This document shows, one piece after another, positions 8,860-17,750 of a DNA stretch of 64,000 nucleotides. Each line of letters begins with the position of its first letter. Positions within the stretch are counted from its first letter, which is position 1. The translations under genes were made by a program, and so were the position numbers. The DNA comes from Candidatus Azobacteroides sp. Its GTDB lineage: Bacteria > Bacteroidota > Bacteroidia > Bacteroidales > Azobacteroidaceae. The notes under the pieces were generated by a model. It saw only the letters and a list, made by a program, of their open reading frames with translations, ran no database searches and was not told where the DNA came from. The DNA lies in contig WRFY01000125.1 in the NCBI GenBank assembly GCA_009783445.1, positions 41,587 to 105,586 of the forward strand. Reading direction: 5' to 3'.

Positions 8860-9825
8860 GTGAAAGAAGCTGTATTTATATATCAGAACAAGGAAAAATG
8901 GAAAGAGTATGAAACGCATCTGCGTAATATCCGGCAGGAAACGCCCGATCGGTTAGCCGATATATACATAGATGTCACCAACGACTTGTCGTATGCACAA
9001 ACGCATTACCCAGGATCGAAAATAACCTATTATCTCAACGGACTTTCTTCCAAACTCCACCAATTTATCCATGAGAAAAAAAAATGGAATTTTTCTCAAT
9101 TGTTCGATTTCTGGCTGAAAGAAGTTCCCTTGACTATGTACGAATGCAGAAAAGAACTGTTGTATTCTTTTTTAATATTTCTGACAGCCGCTTTTATCGG
9201 CGTTTTCTCCGCCGCCCACGACGACACTTATGTCCGGTTGATTTTGGGAGACGATTATGTGGATATGAGCTTGGAAAACATTAAGAATAACGATCCCATG
9301 GCGGTCTATAAAGATATAAACAAAAACAGTATGTTTGTAGGGATCACGTGGAATAATATCCGGGTTTCTTTTAACGTATTTATTGCAGGGATATTTACGT
9401 CCATTGCTTCTGCGTGGATACTGATCTACAATGCCATCATGATTGGCAGTTTTCAATATTTTTTCTATGAAAATGGTTTATTGTGGGAATCTTTTTTGGC
9501 TGTCTGGCTGCATGGAACGTTGGAAATTTCGGCGGTCATCGTTTCGGGATGCGCAGGCATCACCATGGGCAATGGCTGGCTTTTCCCGAAAACGTATTCC
9601 CGAAGAGAGTCATTTAAAAATTCAGCGAAAAAAGGCGTAAAAATCGTCATTGGCGCCATTCCTATTTTTATTTTGGCAGGATTCTTCGAATCGTATTTTA
9701 CACGACATACCGAATGGCCCAATGCAATCCGCCTAACAATTATACTTTTATCGCTTGCGTTTGTATTATTTTATTATGTAGTCTATCCGCAGAAATGGGG
9801 ACGTCTATTGGAATATCGCGCGTAA
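8860..9825 (+). CDS. SpoIIM-like (stage II sporulation M) membrane protein
   Basis: 321 residues from a GTG at 8860, two bases after the glsB stop. A cytoplasmic head of about 95 residues precedes membrane segments at roughly 105-123, 165-190, 210-235, 262-278 and 292-308. The GxFSAAHDD segment and long loop before the second helix fit the SpoIIM/DUF95 family. In non-sporulating Bacteroidetes this protein accompanies MoxR and DUF58 genes, and its role is unknown. An RDD-family gene that often stands beside it is absent here; the acyltransferase pair takes that place. Confidence 0.82.
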   Translation: MKEAVFIYQNKEKWKEYETHLRNIRQETPDRLADIYIDVTNDLSYAQTHYPGSKITYYLNGLSSKLHQFIHEKKKWNFSQLFDFWLKEVPLTMYECRKELLYSFLIFLTAAFIGVFSAAHDDTYVRLILGDDYVDMSLENIKNNDPMAVYKDINKNSMFVGITWNNIRVSFNVFIAGIFTSIASAWILIYNAIMIGSFQYFFYENGLLWESFLAVWLHGTLEISAVIVSGCAGITMGNGWLFPKTYSRRESFKNSAKKGVKIVIGAIPIFILAGFFESYFTRHTEWPNAIRLTIILLSLAFVLFYYVVYPQKWGRLLEYRA

Positions 9826-9928
9826 GTTGGCAACAACCAGTAAAGAGTAAGCGCTTTCATAAGAATGCAGGGGATGCACTGAAATATATCAAATAAAAAG
9901 CAATTAAATTTTTAAAATTATATTCAAC

Positions 9929-10843
9929 ATGGAACAAGAAACAAAAGTGGAATTTTTCAAAAATCGCACCATTGGAGAACGATTTGCGGCTTCTGGCGAT
10001 TTTATTCGCCAAAATTGGAAAGTATTGTTAAAAAACCTTGCATATATTGGAGTACCTTTGACTCTGATAGTGGGATTTTTTTCGCCTTATTATTTGCAAA
10101 ATATCTTGCAAATGGTTATTAGTCCTTATGCTCCGCTCCCCCCGCAGAATTATGGAATGACTCTTTTATTTATTTCTTTTTCCGGTCTTCTGCTCCTCTT
10201 CTTATATTCGATGACCGGTTCTATTTTGAACAGATATATCAAAGGATCGTTAACAGAAGAAACGGGCTGGTCGGATTTGAGCGGAAATATGTTTTCCTTT
10301 GCTGGAAAAATTCTGATTCAATGGCTTATCTTGATGCTCGGTTTTTTTGTATTGGGTATCATTCTGTCTGTTTTATTCGGATTTTCGATGTTAGGCGGCT
10401 CTCCTGCAATGGCTGGATTTGTAAGCTTATTAATCATTATTCTGGTGATTGTACTCATTCCTCCGCTTATACTCGTCATATTTCCTGTTTTTTTTGAAGG
10501 AGCTTCTGCTTTGGAAGGAATCAAAAAAGGTTTTCGATTGGGATTCAAATACTGGGGTTCCACCTTTTTAACGGTTTTCCTGGGATCGCTTTTGGCCATG
10601 GTTGTTTCTTATATTTTAGCCATGCCGTTTAGCTTTTATTTTATAACCCATTTGGGAACAGAAATCGGGTTGGGAACAGAAATCGGGTTGACAGGATTTC
10701 TCCTGATTTTGCTTCCCTGTTTATGTTCTCTTATTATTTATCCGGTTTTTATTGTATTTTGCGGCCTGCAATATACTTCGATTTTGGAAAACGAAGAGGG
10801 AGTCTCGCTCCAAAACAAGATGGAGGAATTTGATAATTTGTGA
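9929..10843 (+). CDS. Multi-pass membrane protein in the MoxR cluster
   Basis: 304 residues. The soluble N-terminus (EQETKVEFFKNRTIGERFAA) is followed by about six hydrophobic segments between residues 35 and 290, including long Leu/Ile-rich runs at 130-155 and 165-190. The family is probably one of the glycerophosphoryl-diester-phosphodiesterase-like membrane or DUF4013-type proteins, but I cannot decide which. An 18-base in-frame tandem duplication at 10654-10689 repeats GTEIGL near the C-terminus. Separated from spoIIM by 103 bases and overlapping the DUF4129 gene (GTGA). Confidence 0.7.
   Translation: MEQETKVEFFKNRTIGERFAASGDFIRQNWKVLLKNLAYIGVPLTLIVGFFSPYYLQNILQMVISPYAPLPPQNYGMTLLFISFSGLLLLFLYSMTGSILNRYIKGSLTEETGWSDLSGNMFSFAGKILIQWLILMLGFFVLGIILSVLFGFSMLGGSPAMAGFVSLLIIILVIVLIPPLILVIFPVFFEGASALEGIKKGFRLGFKYWGSTFLTVFLGSLLAMVVSYILAMPFSFYFITHLGTEIGLGTEIGLTGFLLILLPCLCSLIIYPVFIVFCGLQYTSILENEEGVSLQNKMEEFDNL
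10654..10689 (+). repeat. 18-bp in-frame tandem duplication
   Basis: Two identical 18-base units (10654-10671, 10672-10689) inside the membrane-protein gene add six residues, giving GTEIGL twice. It has the look of a recent replication-slippage event. Confidence 0.9.
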
Positions 10844-11541
10844 AAGGCGATCGTTACATATACCTATTGTTGGTTTGGTTCTGTATATTCCCCGCACACG
10901 CAAAAGAAGCGGCGCCGAACGATACATTCCAGATAGAAGCTTTTCCTTTTGATTCAACGATTTATGAAAAACTAAAGGAAGAAAAGGAATTCAATTATTA
11001 TCGGCAGCAAGATCCAAACGAAACCAATTCGTTGCTAAGCTGGAGGAATCAATTATATCGGTGGTTGGAAAAACACATGAATATGAAAATAACCGAAAAA
11101 CAGTTCAACAATATCATGCTTTTCTTTTTCCTATTGATGATAGTTGCGGCCGTTGTGTTGCTGTATTTCTATAAACCTTCCCTGTTTTATTTCAACCGAA
11201 AACAAAGAGGAGGGCATCCTTTGGAAGAAGAAAGTATTGAAGGACAGGATTTCGAATTCTTGATCCGACAAGCTTTGAAAAAAGGCGACTATACGGAAGC
11301 CATCCGGCTGAACTATTTGAAGGTATTGAAATTGTTGACCGAAAGGGGATTGATTTCTTTTAATCCGTATAAGACTGTCAACGAATATGTATATGAATTG
11401 AAACGAACCGACCTGAAACCGGATTTCAGAATGCTCTCGCAGCAATTTGTTTATTATCGGTATGGAAAAAGAAAAGCCTCGATGGAAACTTTCGAACATT
11501 TCAAGGAATTGAGCCGCACGATTATTCAACGCTTCCAATGA
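10840..11541 (+). CDS. DUF4129 domain protein
   Basis: 233 residues from a GTG at 10840 that overlaps the previous stop (GTGA). Residues 1-20 form a signal peptide (YIYLLLVWFCIFPAHAKEA), a periplasmic stretch follows, one membrane helix lies at about 85-107, and the C-terminal half is cytoplasmic (DFEFLIRQALKKGDYTEAIRLNYLKVLKLL, a DUF4129 hallmark, then LSQQFVYYRYGK). Such proteins always travel with MoxR and DUF58 genes; the function is not known. It overlaps the DUF4350 gene by four bases. Confidence 0.82.
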   Translation: MKGDRYIYLLLVWFCIFPAHAKEAAPNDTFQIEAFPFDSTIYEKLKEEKEFNYYRQQDPNETNSLLSWRNQLYRWLEKHMNMKITEKQFNNIMLFFFLLMIVAAVVLLYFYKPSLFYFNRKQRGGHPLEEESIEGQDFEFLIRQALKKGDYTEAIRLNYLKVLKLLTERGLISFNPYKTVNEYVYELKRTDLKPDFRMLSQQFVYYRYGKRKASMETFEHFKELSRTIIQRFQ

Positions 11542-12755
11542 AAAAAAATATTTTATTTTTTATCGTTATAGGCCTCCTGTTTATAATCCTATATGAGATA
11601 AACCGGAACAATCCAGAACAACAATATGTCTGGAATCCAACCTACGGCCAGAACGATAAGCAACCCTATGGCGCTTATGCGCTCGATAAAATATTGAAAG
11701 CTTCCTGGAAAAACGAATACATTCATTCGTACAAGAATTTTTTCGGCCTGTATACTTTTGATGCAGTATTGGACGATAAAAACCTTTTTATTGTATGCAA
11801 CCAATTGATTCTGACAGATTCCGATTGGAAATATTTCTGGAAATACATCGAAACAGGAGGAAACGTCCTGATTGCCGCCGAAAGTTTTCAGTCGGCTTTG
11901 GAAGATACTCTGCAATTTGAGACGACTACTCGTTATTCGAATTTTTCATTACCGCTCAATTTATCTTCGAAACAAAAAACGACTTCGCTTATTTTTGGGA
12001 AAAACCGCATTCAAGGCATTCCGCGATCCATGCTGCGGTATTTTTTTAATTTTCCCAAAGAAATCGACAGTATCCCTGTCAGTAAAAAATTCACATTGGC
12101 ATTCGACGACGAGAATCACCCGATTATGCTTCGTTATCCCATTGGAAAAGGCAACCTGATTGTATCGTGTACCCCCCTGCTTTTTACCAATTATGCCGTC
12201 TTGAACGACTCGATTCATCCTTTCATCTGGCAATCGCTGGCTTACCTGAAAGGAAAACCTTTAGTAAGAACAGAATATTATGAAAAAGGAGACTTCGGTG
12301 GAAATTCCGAATCGGTATTTCGTTACTTGTTGAGTCAACCTTCGTTGCGCTGGGCGTATTACATTACTTTGGCCACCCTAATCCTTATGATGTTTTTTAC
12401 TGCCAAACGGAAACAAAGTCCGATTCCTGTGGTGAATCCGCCGCCCAACAAAATGCTGGATTTCGTCCGATCCATTTCATCGCTTTACTTGATAAAAAAC
12501 AACAATACGGATATTATTTTGAAAAAATATATTTATTGGGGAGACTCTCTGAAGAAAGAATATGGAATAGACCCAATTAATGAAGAGCATACGCCGGATT
12601 TCATTCGGCAATTTGCAAATAAAATCGGAATGGATGAAAACGAAGCAAAACATTTATTTGCGGAATTAGACCGCATGCGGGAAAACAGCTGGGTAAGCGA
12701 TGAGAATATGATGGATTTAATAACAAAAATGAAAATAGATTCATGGAAGAATTGA
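11538..12755 (+). CDS. DUF4350 domain membrane protein
   Basis: 405 residues. N-terminal signal or anchor at about 4-21 (ILFFIVIGLLFIILYEI), then a soluble domain with the QPYGAYALDKIL segment typical of DUF4350 (about 42-53), IETGGNVLIAAE and YPIGKGNLIVSCTP. A second membrane segment is near 273-290, and a polar helical tail follows. Predicted periplasmic domain of the MoxR-linked complex; the biochemical role is unknown. Overlaps moxR by 13 bases. Confidence 0.8.
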   Translation: MKKNILFFIVIGLLFIILYEINRNNPEQQYVWNPTYGQNDKQPYGAYALDKILKASWKNEYIHSYKNFFGLYTFDAVLDDKNLFIVCNQLILTDSDWKYFWKYIETGGNVLIAAESFQSALEDTLQFETTTRYSNFSLPLNLSSKQKTTSLIFGKNRIQGIPRSMLRYFFNFPKEIDSIPVSKKFTLAFDDENHPIMLRYPIGKGNLIVSCTPLLFTNYAVLNDSIHPFIWQSLAYLKGKPLVRTEYYEKGDFGGNSESVFRYLLSQPSLRWAYYITLATLILMMFFTAKRKQSPIPVVNPPPNKMLDFVRSISSLYLIKNNNTDIILKKYIYWGDSLKKEYGIDPINEEHTPDFIRQFANKIGMDENEAKHLFAELDRMRENSWVSDENMMDLITKMKIDSWKN

Positions 12756-13714
12756 AAAACAGAATAGATTTATCTGCATTTGCCGCCAAAGTGGAGGAGT
12801 TGCGGACAAAAATCGGAACGATCATTATCGGACAAGAAACAGCGGTCGATTTATTGCTGACCGCTTTAATGGCCGACGGGCATGTACTTTTGGAAGGTGT
12901 ACCCGGCGTGGCCAAAACCTTGTTGGCCAAATTGATGGCCAAGTTGATTCAGGCGGATTTTTCCCGCATACAGTTTACGCCCGACCTAATGCCTTCGGAT
13001 GTATTGGGAACATCGGTATTTAATCTCAAAACGAATGAGTTTGAATTTGTGAAAGGTCCGATTTTTTCGGAAATCGTATTGATCGACGAAATCAACCGAT
13101 CTCCAGCCAAAACGCAGGCGGCTCTTTTTGAAGTCATGGAAGAACGTCAGATAACGGTAGACGGATTTACCCGTTCCATGGGTGAAGTCTATATGGTTGT
13201 GGCTACTCAAAATCCAGTGGAACAGGAAGGCACTTACCGGCTTCCAGAAGCGCAGCTCGATCGTTTCCTAATGAAAATAAGCGTCAATTATCCCACCGCC
13301 AAAGAAGAATTGGCGATATTGAAACGCCACAACGAAAATAAACATTTGACTCAGCTGACAGATATTCAACCTATTTTAAGTAAAAAAGAACTATTGGCTT
13401 TCCGGCGGTTAGTCGAACAGGTGATTGTGGATGAAAGCCTGCTGAAATATATCGCCGACATTGTCGTTGCCAGCCGCAACAGCAAAGCGATCTACCTTGG
13501 GGCTTCTCCGCGGGCCGGCATCGCTCTATTGAACTCAGCCAAAGCATACGCTATTTTGCAAGGCCGGGATTTTGTCATTCCCGACGATATTAAATACATG
13601 GTTATTCCGGTGTTGCAGCATCGTCTGATACTTTCTTCCGAAACGGAAATGGAAGGCCGTTCAGCGGCAACGGTAATCAAATTGCTCATCGAAAAAATTG
13701 AAGTCCCGAAGTAA
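12743..13714 (+). CDS. MoxR-type AAA+ ATPase
   Basis: 323 residues. Walker A is LLEGVPGVAKTLLAK (about 52-66), Walker B EIVLIDEINRSPAKTQ, and sensor 1 ATQNPVEQEGTYRLPEAQLDRF. MoxR ATPases act as chaperones for metal insertion or assembly of neighbouring VWA/DUF58 proteins, so the partner is presumably the DUF58 protein encoded next (the stop and the next ATG overlap as TAATG). Strongly conserved and complete. Confidence 0.92.
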   Translation: MEELKNRIDLSAFAAKVEELRTKIGTIIIGQETAVDLLLTALMADGHVLLEGVPGVAKTLLAKLMAKLIQADFSRIQFTPDLMPSDVLGTSVFNLKTNEFEFVKGPIFSEIVLIDEINRSPAKTQAALFEVMEERQITVDGFTRSMGEVYMVVATQNPVEQEGTYRLPEAQLDRFLMKISVNYPTAKEELAILKRHNENKHLTQLTDIQPILSKKELLAFRRLVEQVIVDESLLKYIADIVVASRNSKAIYLGASPRAGIALLNSAKAYAILQGRDFVIPDDIKYMVIPVLQHRLILSSETEMEGRSAATVIKLLIEKIEVPK

Positions 13715-15027
13715 TGTTTATAAAAAACCGGTTTTATATTGCCGTAATTATTGTGGTCCTTTGTTTTATAGGAGGCTACGCCAGCGTCTTTCTGTTCACG
13801 CTGGCTCAAGTCTTGCTATTGCTGCTGCTGGCGCTGTGCGCATACGAAATATTCCTTTTATATGTGACTAAAAGGAATGCCGTGAAAGCTCGGCGCGAAT
13901 GTGCGGAACGTTTCTCCAATGGCGATAAAAATGAGATAAAACTGTACTTGTCCAACCGGTATCCCTTTTCGATATCCTTGGAAATCATCGACGAAATCCC
14001 TGTTCAATTTCAGAAACGGGATTTACTTTTTCTCCTTTCGATGAAAAAAGGAGAAGAGAAAGTATTGAAATATTTCATTCGTCCGGTCAAACGGGGAGTA
14101 TATTCGTTCGGCGTTATTCATGTTTTTGTTTCTACAAAAATCGGATTCATCAGTCGTCGTTTCAAATCAGGAACTTCATGTCAAGTAAAAGTTTACCCTT
14201 CTTTTATTCATTTAAAGGAATATGAATTGCTGGCTTCGAGCAATAAACTGAATCTATACGGAAATAAGAAAATCCGCAAAATCGGCCAACAACTCGAACC
14301 CGATCAAATCAAAGATTATATCAAAGGAGACGATTACCGTTTCATCAACTGGAAAGCGACCGCTCGTCGAAGTAAATTGATGACCAACGTTTTTCGCGAC
14401 GAACGAGCGCAAAATCTATACTGCCTGATCGACAAGGGACGAACCATGCAATCGGCTTTCGAACAAATGACTCTATTGGATTATGCCATTAACGCCTCTT
14501 TGGCTTTATCGTATGTCTCCCTGTTGAAAGGAGATAAAGCAGGTTTGATTACTTTTGAACGGAAAATAGATACCATCGTTCCGGCAAGGCGCAATCCCAT
14601 ACAAATGCAAACCATTCATGAAGCTTTGTACCAGCAGGCAACGTCTTTCTACGAGTGCGATTTTCAAGCGCTTTATCAGGCGGTTAACCGATACATTAAG
14701 AACAGAAGCTTGCTGATCGTTTTTACCAATTTCGATTCTGTTCAAGCCATGCAACGCCAATTGCAATATTTGTCTTTATTGGCCAAAAAGCACAGCGTAT
14801 TGGTGGTTTTTTTCGAAAATATCGAATTGGAAGAAATCGCTTTGCGTCAGCCTTCGAATAAGACAGAAGTATACGAAACAGTCATCGCTGAAAAATTAGA
14901 ATATGAAAAAACGCTTATTATCAATAAGTTGAGACAGCACAACATTTTGTCTCTTCTGACGCATCCTCTCCATTTGACCGTCCAAACCATCAATCGCTAC
15001 TTAGATATCAAAGCGAAAGGAATATAA
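13714..15027 (+). CDS. DUF58 domain protein (MoxR partner)
   Basis: 437 residues. Two N-terminal membrane helices (about 5-24 and 27-48), a beta-rich segment, and then the DUF58 signature DQIKDYIKGDDYRFINWKAT (about 194-213). The C-terminal region resembles a VWA fold (YCLIDKGRTMQS, SLLIVFTNF), but a full MIDAS DxSxS is not evident, because the usual serines are replaced by DKGRT. It ends the eight-gene plus-strand run and stops 9 bases before the convergent M16 gene. Confidence 0.88.
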   Translation: MFIKNRFYIAVIIVVLCFIGGYASVFLFTLAQVLLLLLLALCAYEIFLLYVTKRNAVKARRECAERFSNGDKNEIKLYLSNRYPFSISLEIIDEIPVQFQKRDLLFLLSMKKGEEKVLKYFIRPVKRGVYSFGVIHVFVSTKIGFISRRFKSGTSCQVKVYPSFIHLKEYELLASSNKLNLYGNKKIRKIGQQLEPDQIKDYIKGDDYRFINWKATARRSKLMTNVFRDERAQNLYCLIDKGRTMQSAFEQMTLLDYAINASLALSYVSLLKGDKAGLITFERKIDTIVPARRNPIQMQTIHEALYQQATSFYECDFQALYQAVNRYIKNRSLLIVFTNFDSVQAMQRQLQYLSLLAKKHSVLVVFFENIELEEIALRQPSNKTEVYETVIAEKLEYEKTLIINKLRQHNILSLLTHPLHLTVQTINRYLDIKAKGI

Positions 15028-15036
15028 GCAAAAACG

Positions 15037-16281
15037 TCAACTGAACATCAATTGCGACAAGGCTTTTTCGTCAAAAATCTCATTGGCTATCTCCAGCAAG
15101 AGCGAAGGAGTGATTGCATCCAATTTTTTGTGAATTTCCGGCAAACTTTCGTATTTGTTGAAATGCAGAAAACTTTTACCCATTCCCAAAGACAGGGTTT
15201 CCTTGTTGTCGCTTGAAACGCCTAACTGCCCTTTCAACTGTTTTACGGCGGAATGCAAACGAGAAGCGCTTAGTTTGACTTCTCGAAATCGTTTCAATTC
15301 TTTGTGTATAAGTCGAATACATTTATCTCGGTCGTCTGGATCACAGCCAAAATAAATGTTGAACATTCCGGTATCGGTATACGAAGTAGTTTCAGATTCT
15401 ACGAGGTAGACCAAAGCGTGTTTTTCCCGCAAAGAAATGTTCAAACAGCTGTTCATACATGGACCGCCTAAAATATTATTCAACAGATATAATCCGTAGC
15501 GTTTCGGATGAAAATAATGATATCCTTTTCCTCCAATAATTGCATGCATCTGGTGCAAATTTTTATCAACTTCGATATTCGCAGGTAAAATGGCTTCGGG
15601 AGTTTGCCGATCTTTTTTAGAAAGATCAACCAGATTTTCAATTATGCAATATTTACGAAGAAAACGGAAAATCTGCATAGAAGACGTCTTTCCATAATAA
15701 AAGAAAATCATATTTTCCGGACGATAAAACGCATGGACAAACTCGTTGCAAGAAGCAGATGTAAAAGTATTCAGCGTGGCTTCTTCGCCTAAAATCGGAT
15801 GCCCCATTTCATTCCCTTTGAATAAAATATTTTCAAATTCGTCAAAAATCAATTCCGAAGGATTGTCCTGATACGAGCGAATTTCATCAATCACGACTCC
15901 CTTTTCCTTTTCCATTTCCGCTTGGGGAAAACAGGAATTAATTGCCATATCCGAAAGCAATTCAATCGCTCGTTCATCATTTTCCGAAAGACAAATCGAA
16001 TACAAAAAAGTTTCCTCCTTGGTCGTATAGGCATTCAATTCGCCTCCCACACTGTCTAAGCGGTTAAGGATATGCCACGCTTTTCTTTTTTTCGTTCCTT
16101 TGAAAAGCATGTGCTCAACAAAATGGGCTAATCCCCACTGATTTGGATTTTCGTCGCGCGTTCCTGCGTTGATCACAAAACCGCAGTAGGAAACCGGCGA
16201 CATAGAAGGATAACAAATGACGCGCAATCCATTGGGCAAGACTTCCGACACATACGGTCGAATAGATAAATCAGTTATCAT
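15037..16281 (-). CDS. M16 family zinc metallopeptidase
   Basis: 414 residues from the ATG at 16281; the frame extends to a TTG at 16305 directly after the murF stop, but the ATG gives the usual start of the family (ITDLSIRPYVSEVLPNGLRV). The inverted zinc motif HFVEH is at about 53-57, and the downstream glutamate helix is EKEKGVVIDEIRSY. The full core of two M16 repeats is present, like the processing-peptidase/PqqL group. No signal peptide, so cytosolic. Likely co-transcribed with murF. Confidence 0.88.
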   Translation of the reverse strand: MITDLSIRPYVSEVLPNGLRVICYPSMSPVSYCGFVINAGTRDENPNQWGLAHFVEHMLFKGTKKRKAWHILNRLDSVGGELNAYTTKEETFLYSICLSENDERAIELLSDMAINSCFPQAEMEKEKGVVIDEIRSYQDNPSELIFDEFENILFKGNEMGHPILGEEATLNTFTSASCNEFVHAFYRPENMIFFYYGKTSSMQIFRFLRKYCIIENLVDLSKKDRQTPEAILPANIEVDKNLHQMHAIIGGKGYHYFHPKRYGLYLLNNILGGPCMNSCLNISLREKHALVYLVESETTSYTDTGMFNIYFGCDPDDRDKCIRLIHKELKRFREVKLSASRLHSAVKQLKGQLGVSSDNKETLSLGMGKSFLHFNKYESLPEIHKKLDAITPSLLLEIANEIFDEKALSQLMFS

Positions 16282-16305
16282 TAAAAATTGGTTATTTTCA
16301 TTCAA

Positions 16306-17598
16306 CTACAATAGAGGAATCGTTTTCTCCAATTGATTTCCTCTCGAACCTTTCATTAATATATGATATCCCGCTACCGAAACATTTTTCAGGTAGGTTA
16401 TTAAATCTTCTGTTTGGGAAAATAATTGCCATCCGCAATCTGTCGGAGCGCATTTTTGAAAAATCTCGCCTACCAAAAACACTTGGTCTATTTTTTGAGT
16501 CAGCAATTCGCCGATTAATTTCTTATGTTCTTCTTCTCCTGAATCGCCTAATTCTCGCATCTCTCCCAAAATCACCATTTTAGGAGAAACGTTCAAAGAA
16601 TCGAAGTACTGCAAGGCCGCCCGCATGCTGTCGGGATTGGCATTGTAAGCGTCGATGATCAACTCGTTTTTTCCGGTTGAATAGTTTTGCGAACGGTAAT
16701 TGGCTGGAATGTACTGGACAATAGCCCTATTGATTTTTTCTTTTTCTACTCCCAAGTAACTGGCTATGCAAATGGCAGCCAATACATTTTCAAAATTATA
16801 ATCTCCTGCCAAATGGGTAACGATTTCATTTCGTTCCTCTCCTTTTTGCCATTCCAACTGGAGCGTAGGAGCAGAAGCTACAATTTTTCCCCGAATAAAA
16901 GCGTCTGGAGAGGTTCCATAATAAACCATGGATAAATAATCGTAAAAAAACCTCAGGATCGGGTTATCCAGATTGCCAAAGACAATTCCGCCTTTCTCCC
17001 GAAGATATTCATACAATTCGGTCTTCGTGCGGACGACTCCTTCCAGAGAGCCGAATCCTTCCAAATGTGCTTTTCCTATATTGGTAATCAAACCGTAATC
17101 CGGATCGGCAATTTGGCAAAGGGCTTGAATTTCTCCCGGATGATTCGCTCCCATTTCAATGACAGCCCATTCGTGTTCGCGCTTCAATTGCAGCAAAGTA
17201 AGAGGAACGCCGATGTGGTTGTTCAGGTTTCCCTGCGTATAAAGCGTAGGGTACTTCGAAGATAAAGCGGCAGCCGTCAACTCTTTGGTGGTTGTTTTCC
17301 CATTGGTTCCGGTAATAGCGATCACTTGGACAGGCATTAGCTTCCGGTGGTAATTGGCCAGTAATTGCAAAGTTTGGAGCGCATCGTCTGTTGGAATGAT
17401 CCGTTTTTCATTCGGCAAACGATCAGAATCACCCACCGCGTAAGCCGCCCCCGACGCCAAAGCTTGTTCGATATAATCGTTCCCGTCGAACTGACCTCCT
17501 TTTAAAGCAAAAAAGATAGAACCGGCAGGACAATGACGCGAATCGGTAGTTATCACCGGATGACGCTGGAAAATTTCATATAATTGCGGAATATTCAT
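16306..17598 (-). CDS. murF: UDP-MurNAc-tripeptide--D-Ala-D-Ala ligase
   Basis: 430 residues. ATP-dependent addition of D-Ala-D-Ala to the UDP-MurNAc-tripeptide, the last cytoplasmic step of peptidoglycan precursor synthesis. N-terminal substrate domain (DSRHCPAGSIFFALKGGQFDGNDY), P-loop ITGTNGKTTTKELTAA (about 94-109), NLNNHIGVPLTLL, VIEMGANHPGEI and IDAYNANPDSM are all diagnostic. ATG at 17598 is preceded by a good -7 box at 17626-17633. Followed immediately by the M16 peptidase gene. Confidence 0.96.
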   Translation of the reverse strand: MNIPQLYEIFQRHPVITTDSRHCPAGSIFFALKGGQFDGNDYIEQALASGAAYAVGDSDRLPNEKRIIPTDDALQTLQLLANYHRKLMPVQVIAITGTNGKTTTKELTAAALSSKYPTLYTQGNLNNHIGVPLTLLQLKREHEWAVIEMGANHPGEIQALCQIADPDYGLITNIGKAHLEGFGSLEGVVRTKTELYEYLREKGGIVFGNLDNPILRFFYDYLSMVYYGTSPDAFIRGKIVASAPTLQLEWQKGEERNEIVTHLAGDYNFENVLAAICIASYLGVEKEKINRAIVQYIPANYRSQNYSTGKNELIIDAYNANPDSMRAALQYFDSLNVSPKMVILGEMRELGDSGEEEHKKLIGELLTQKIDQVFLVGEIFQKCAPTDCGWQLFSQTEDLITYLKNVSVAGYHILMKGSRGNQLEKTIPLL

Positions 17599-17625
17599 TT
17601 GTATGAGTATTCATTTTTTAGAGTG

Positions 17626-17633
17626 CAAAGATA
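17626..17633 (-). promoter_or_regulatory. -7 box (TATCTTTG) for murF
   Basis: CAAAGATA on the plus strand is TATCTTTG on the minus strand, 28 bases from the murF ATG. It faces away from the folP promoter 85 bases further on. Confidence 0.65.
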
Positions 17634-17717
17634 ATCACTGGCCGATGAAATTATTCTAATATCTTTCATAAAATTATTTTTTAAATAAAAAAAGGCATAC
17701 ATCCTGAGATAAAATCC

Positions 17718-17725
17718 TACATTTG
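17718..17725 (+). promoter_or_regulatory. -7 box (TACATTTG) for folP-cdaA
   Basis: TACATTTG followed by GC, 25 bases upstream of the folP ATG. Confidence 0.62.
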
Positions 17726-17750
17726 CGCCATAAAATCAAAGAGCCAATAG

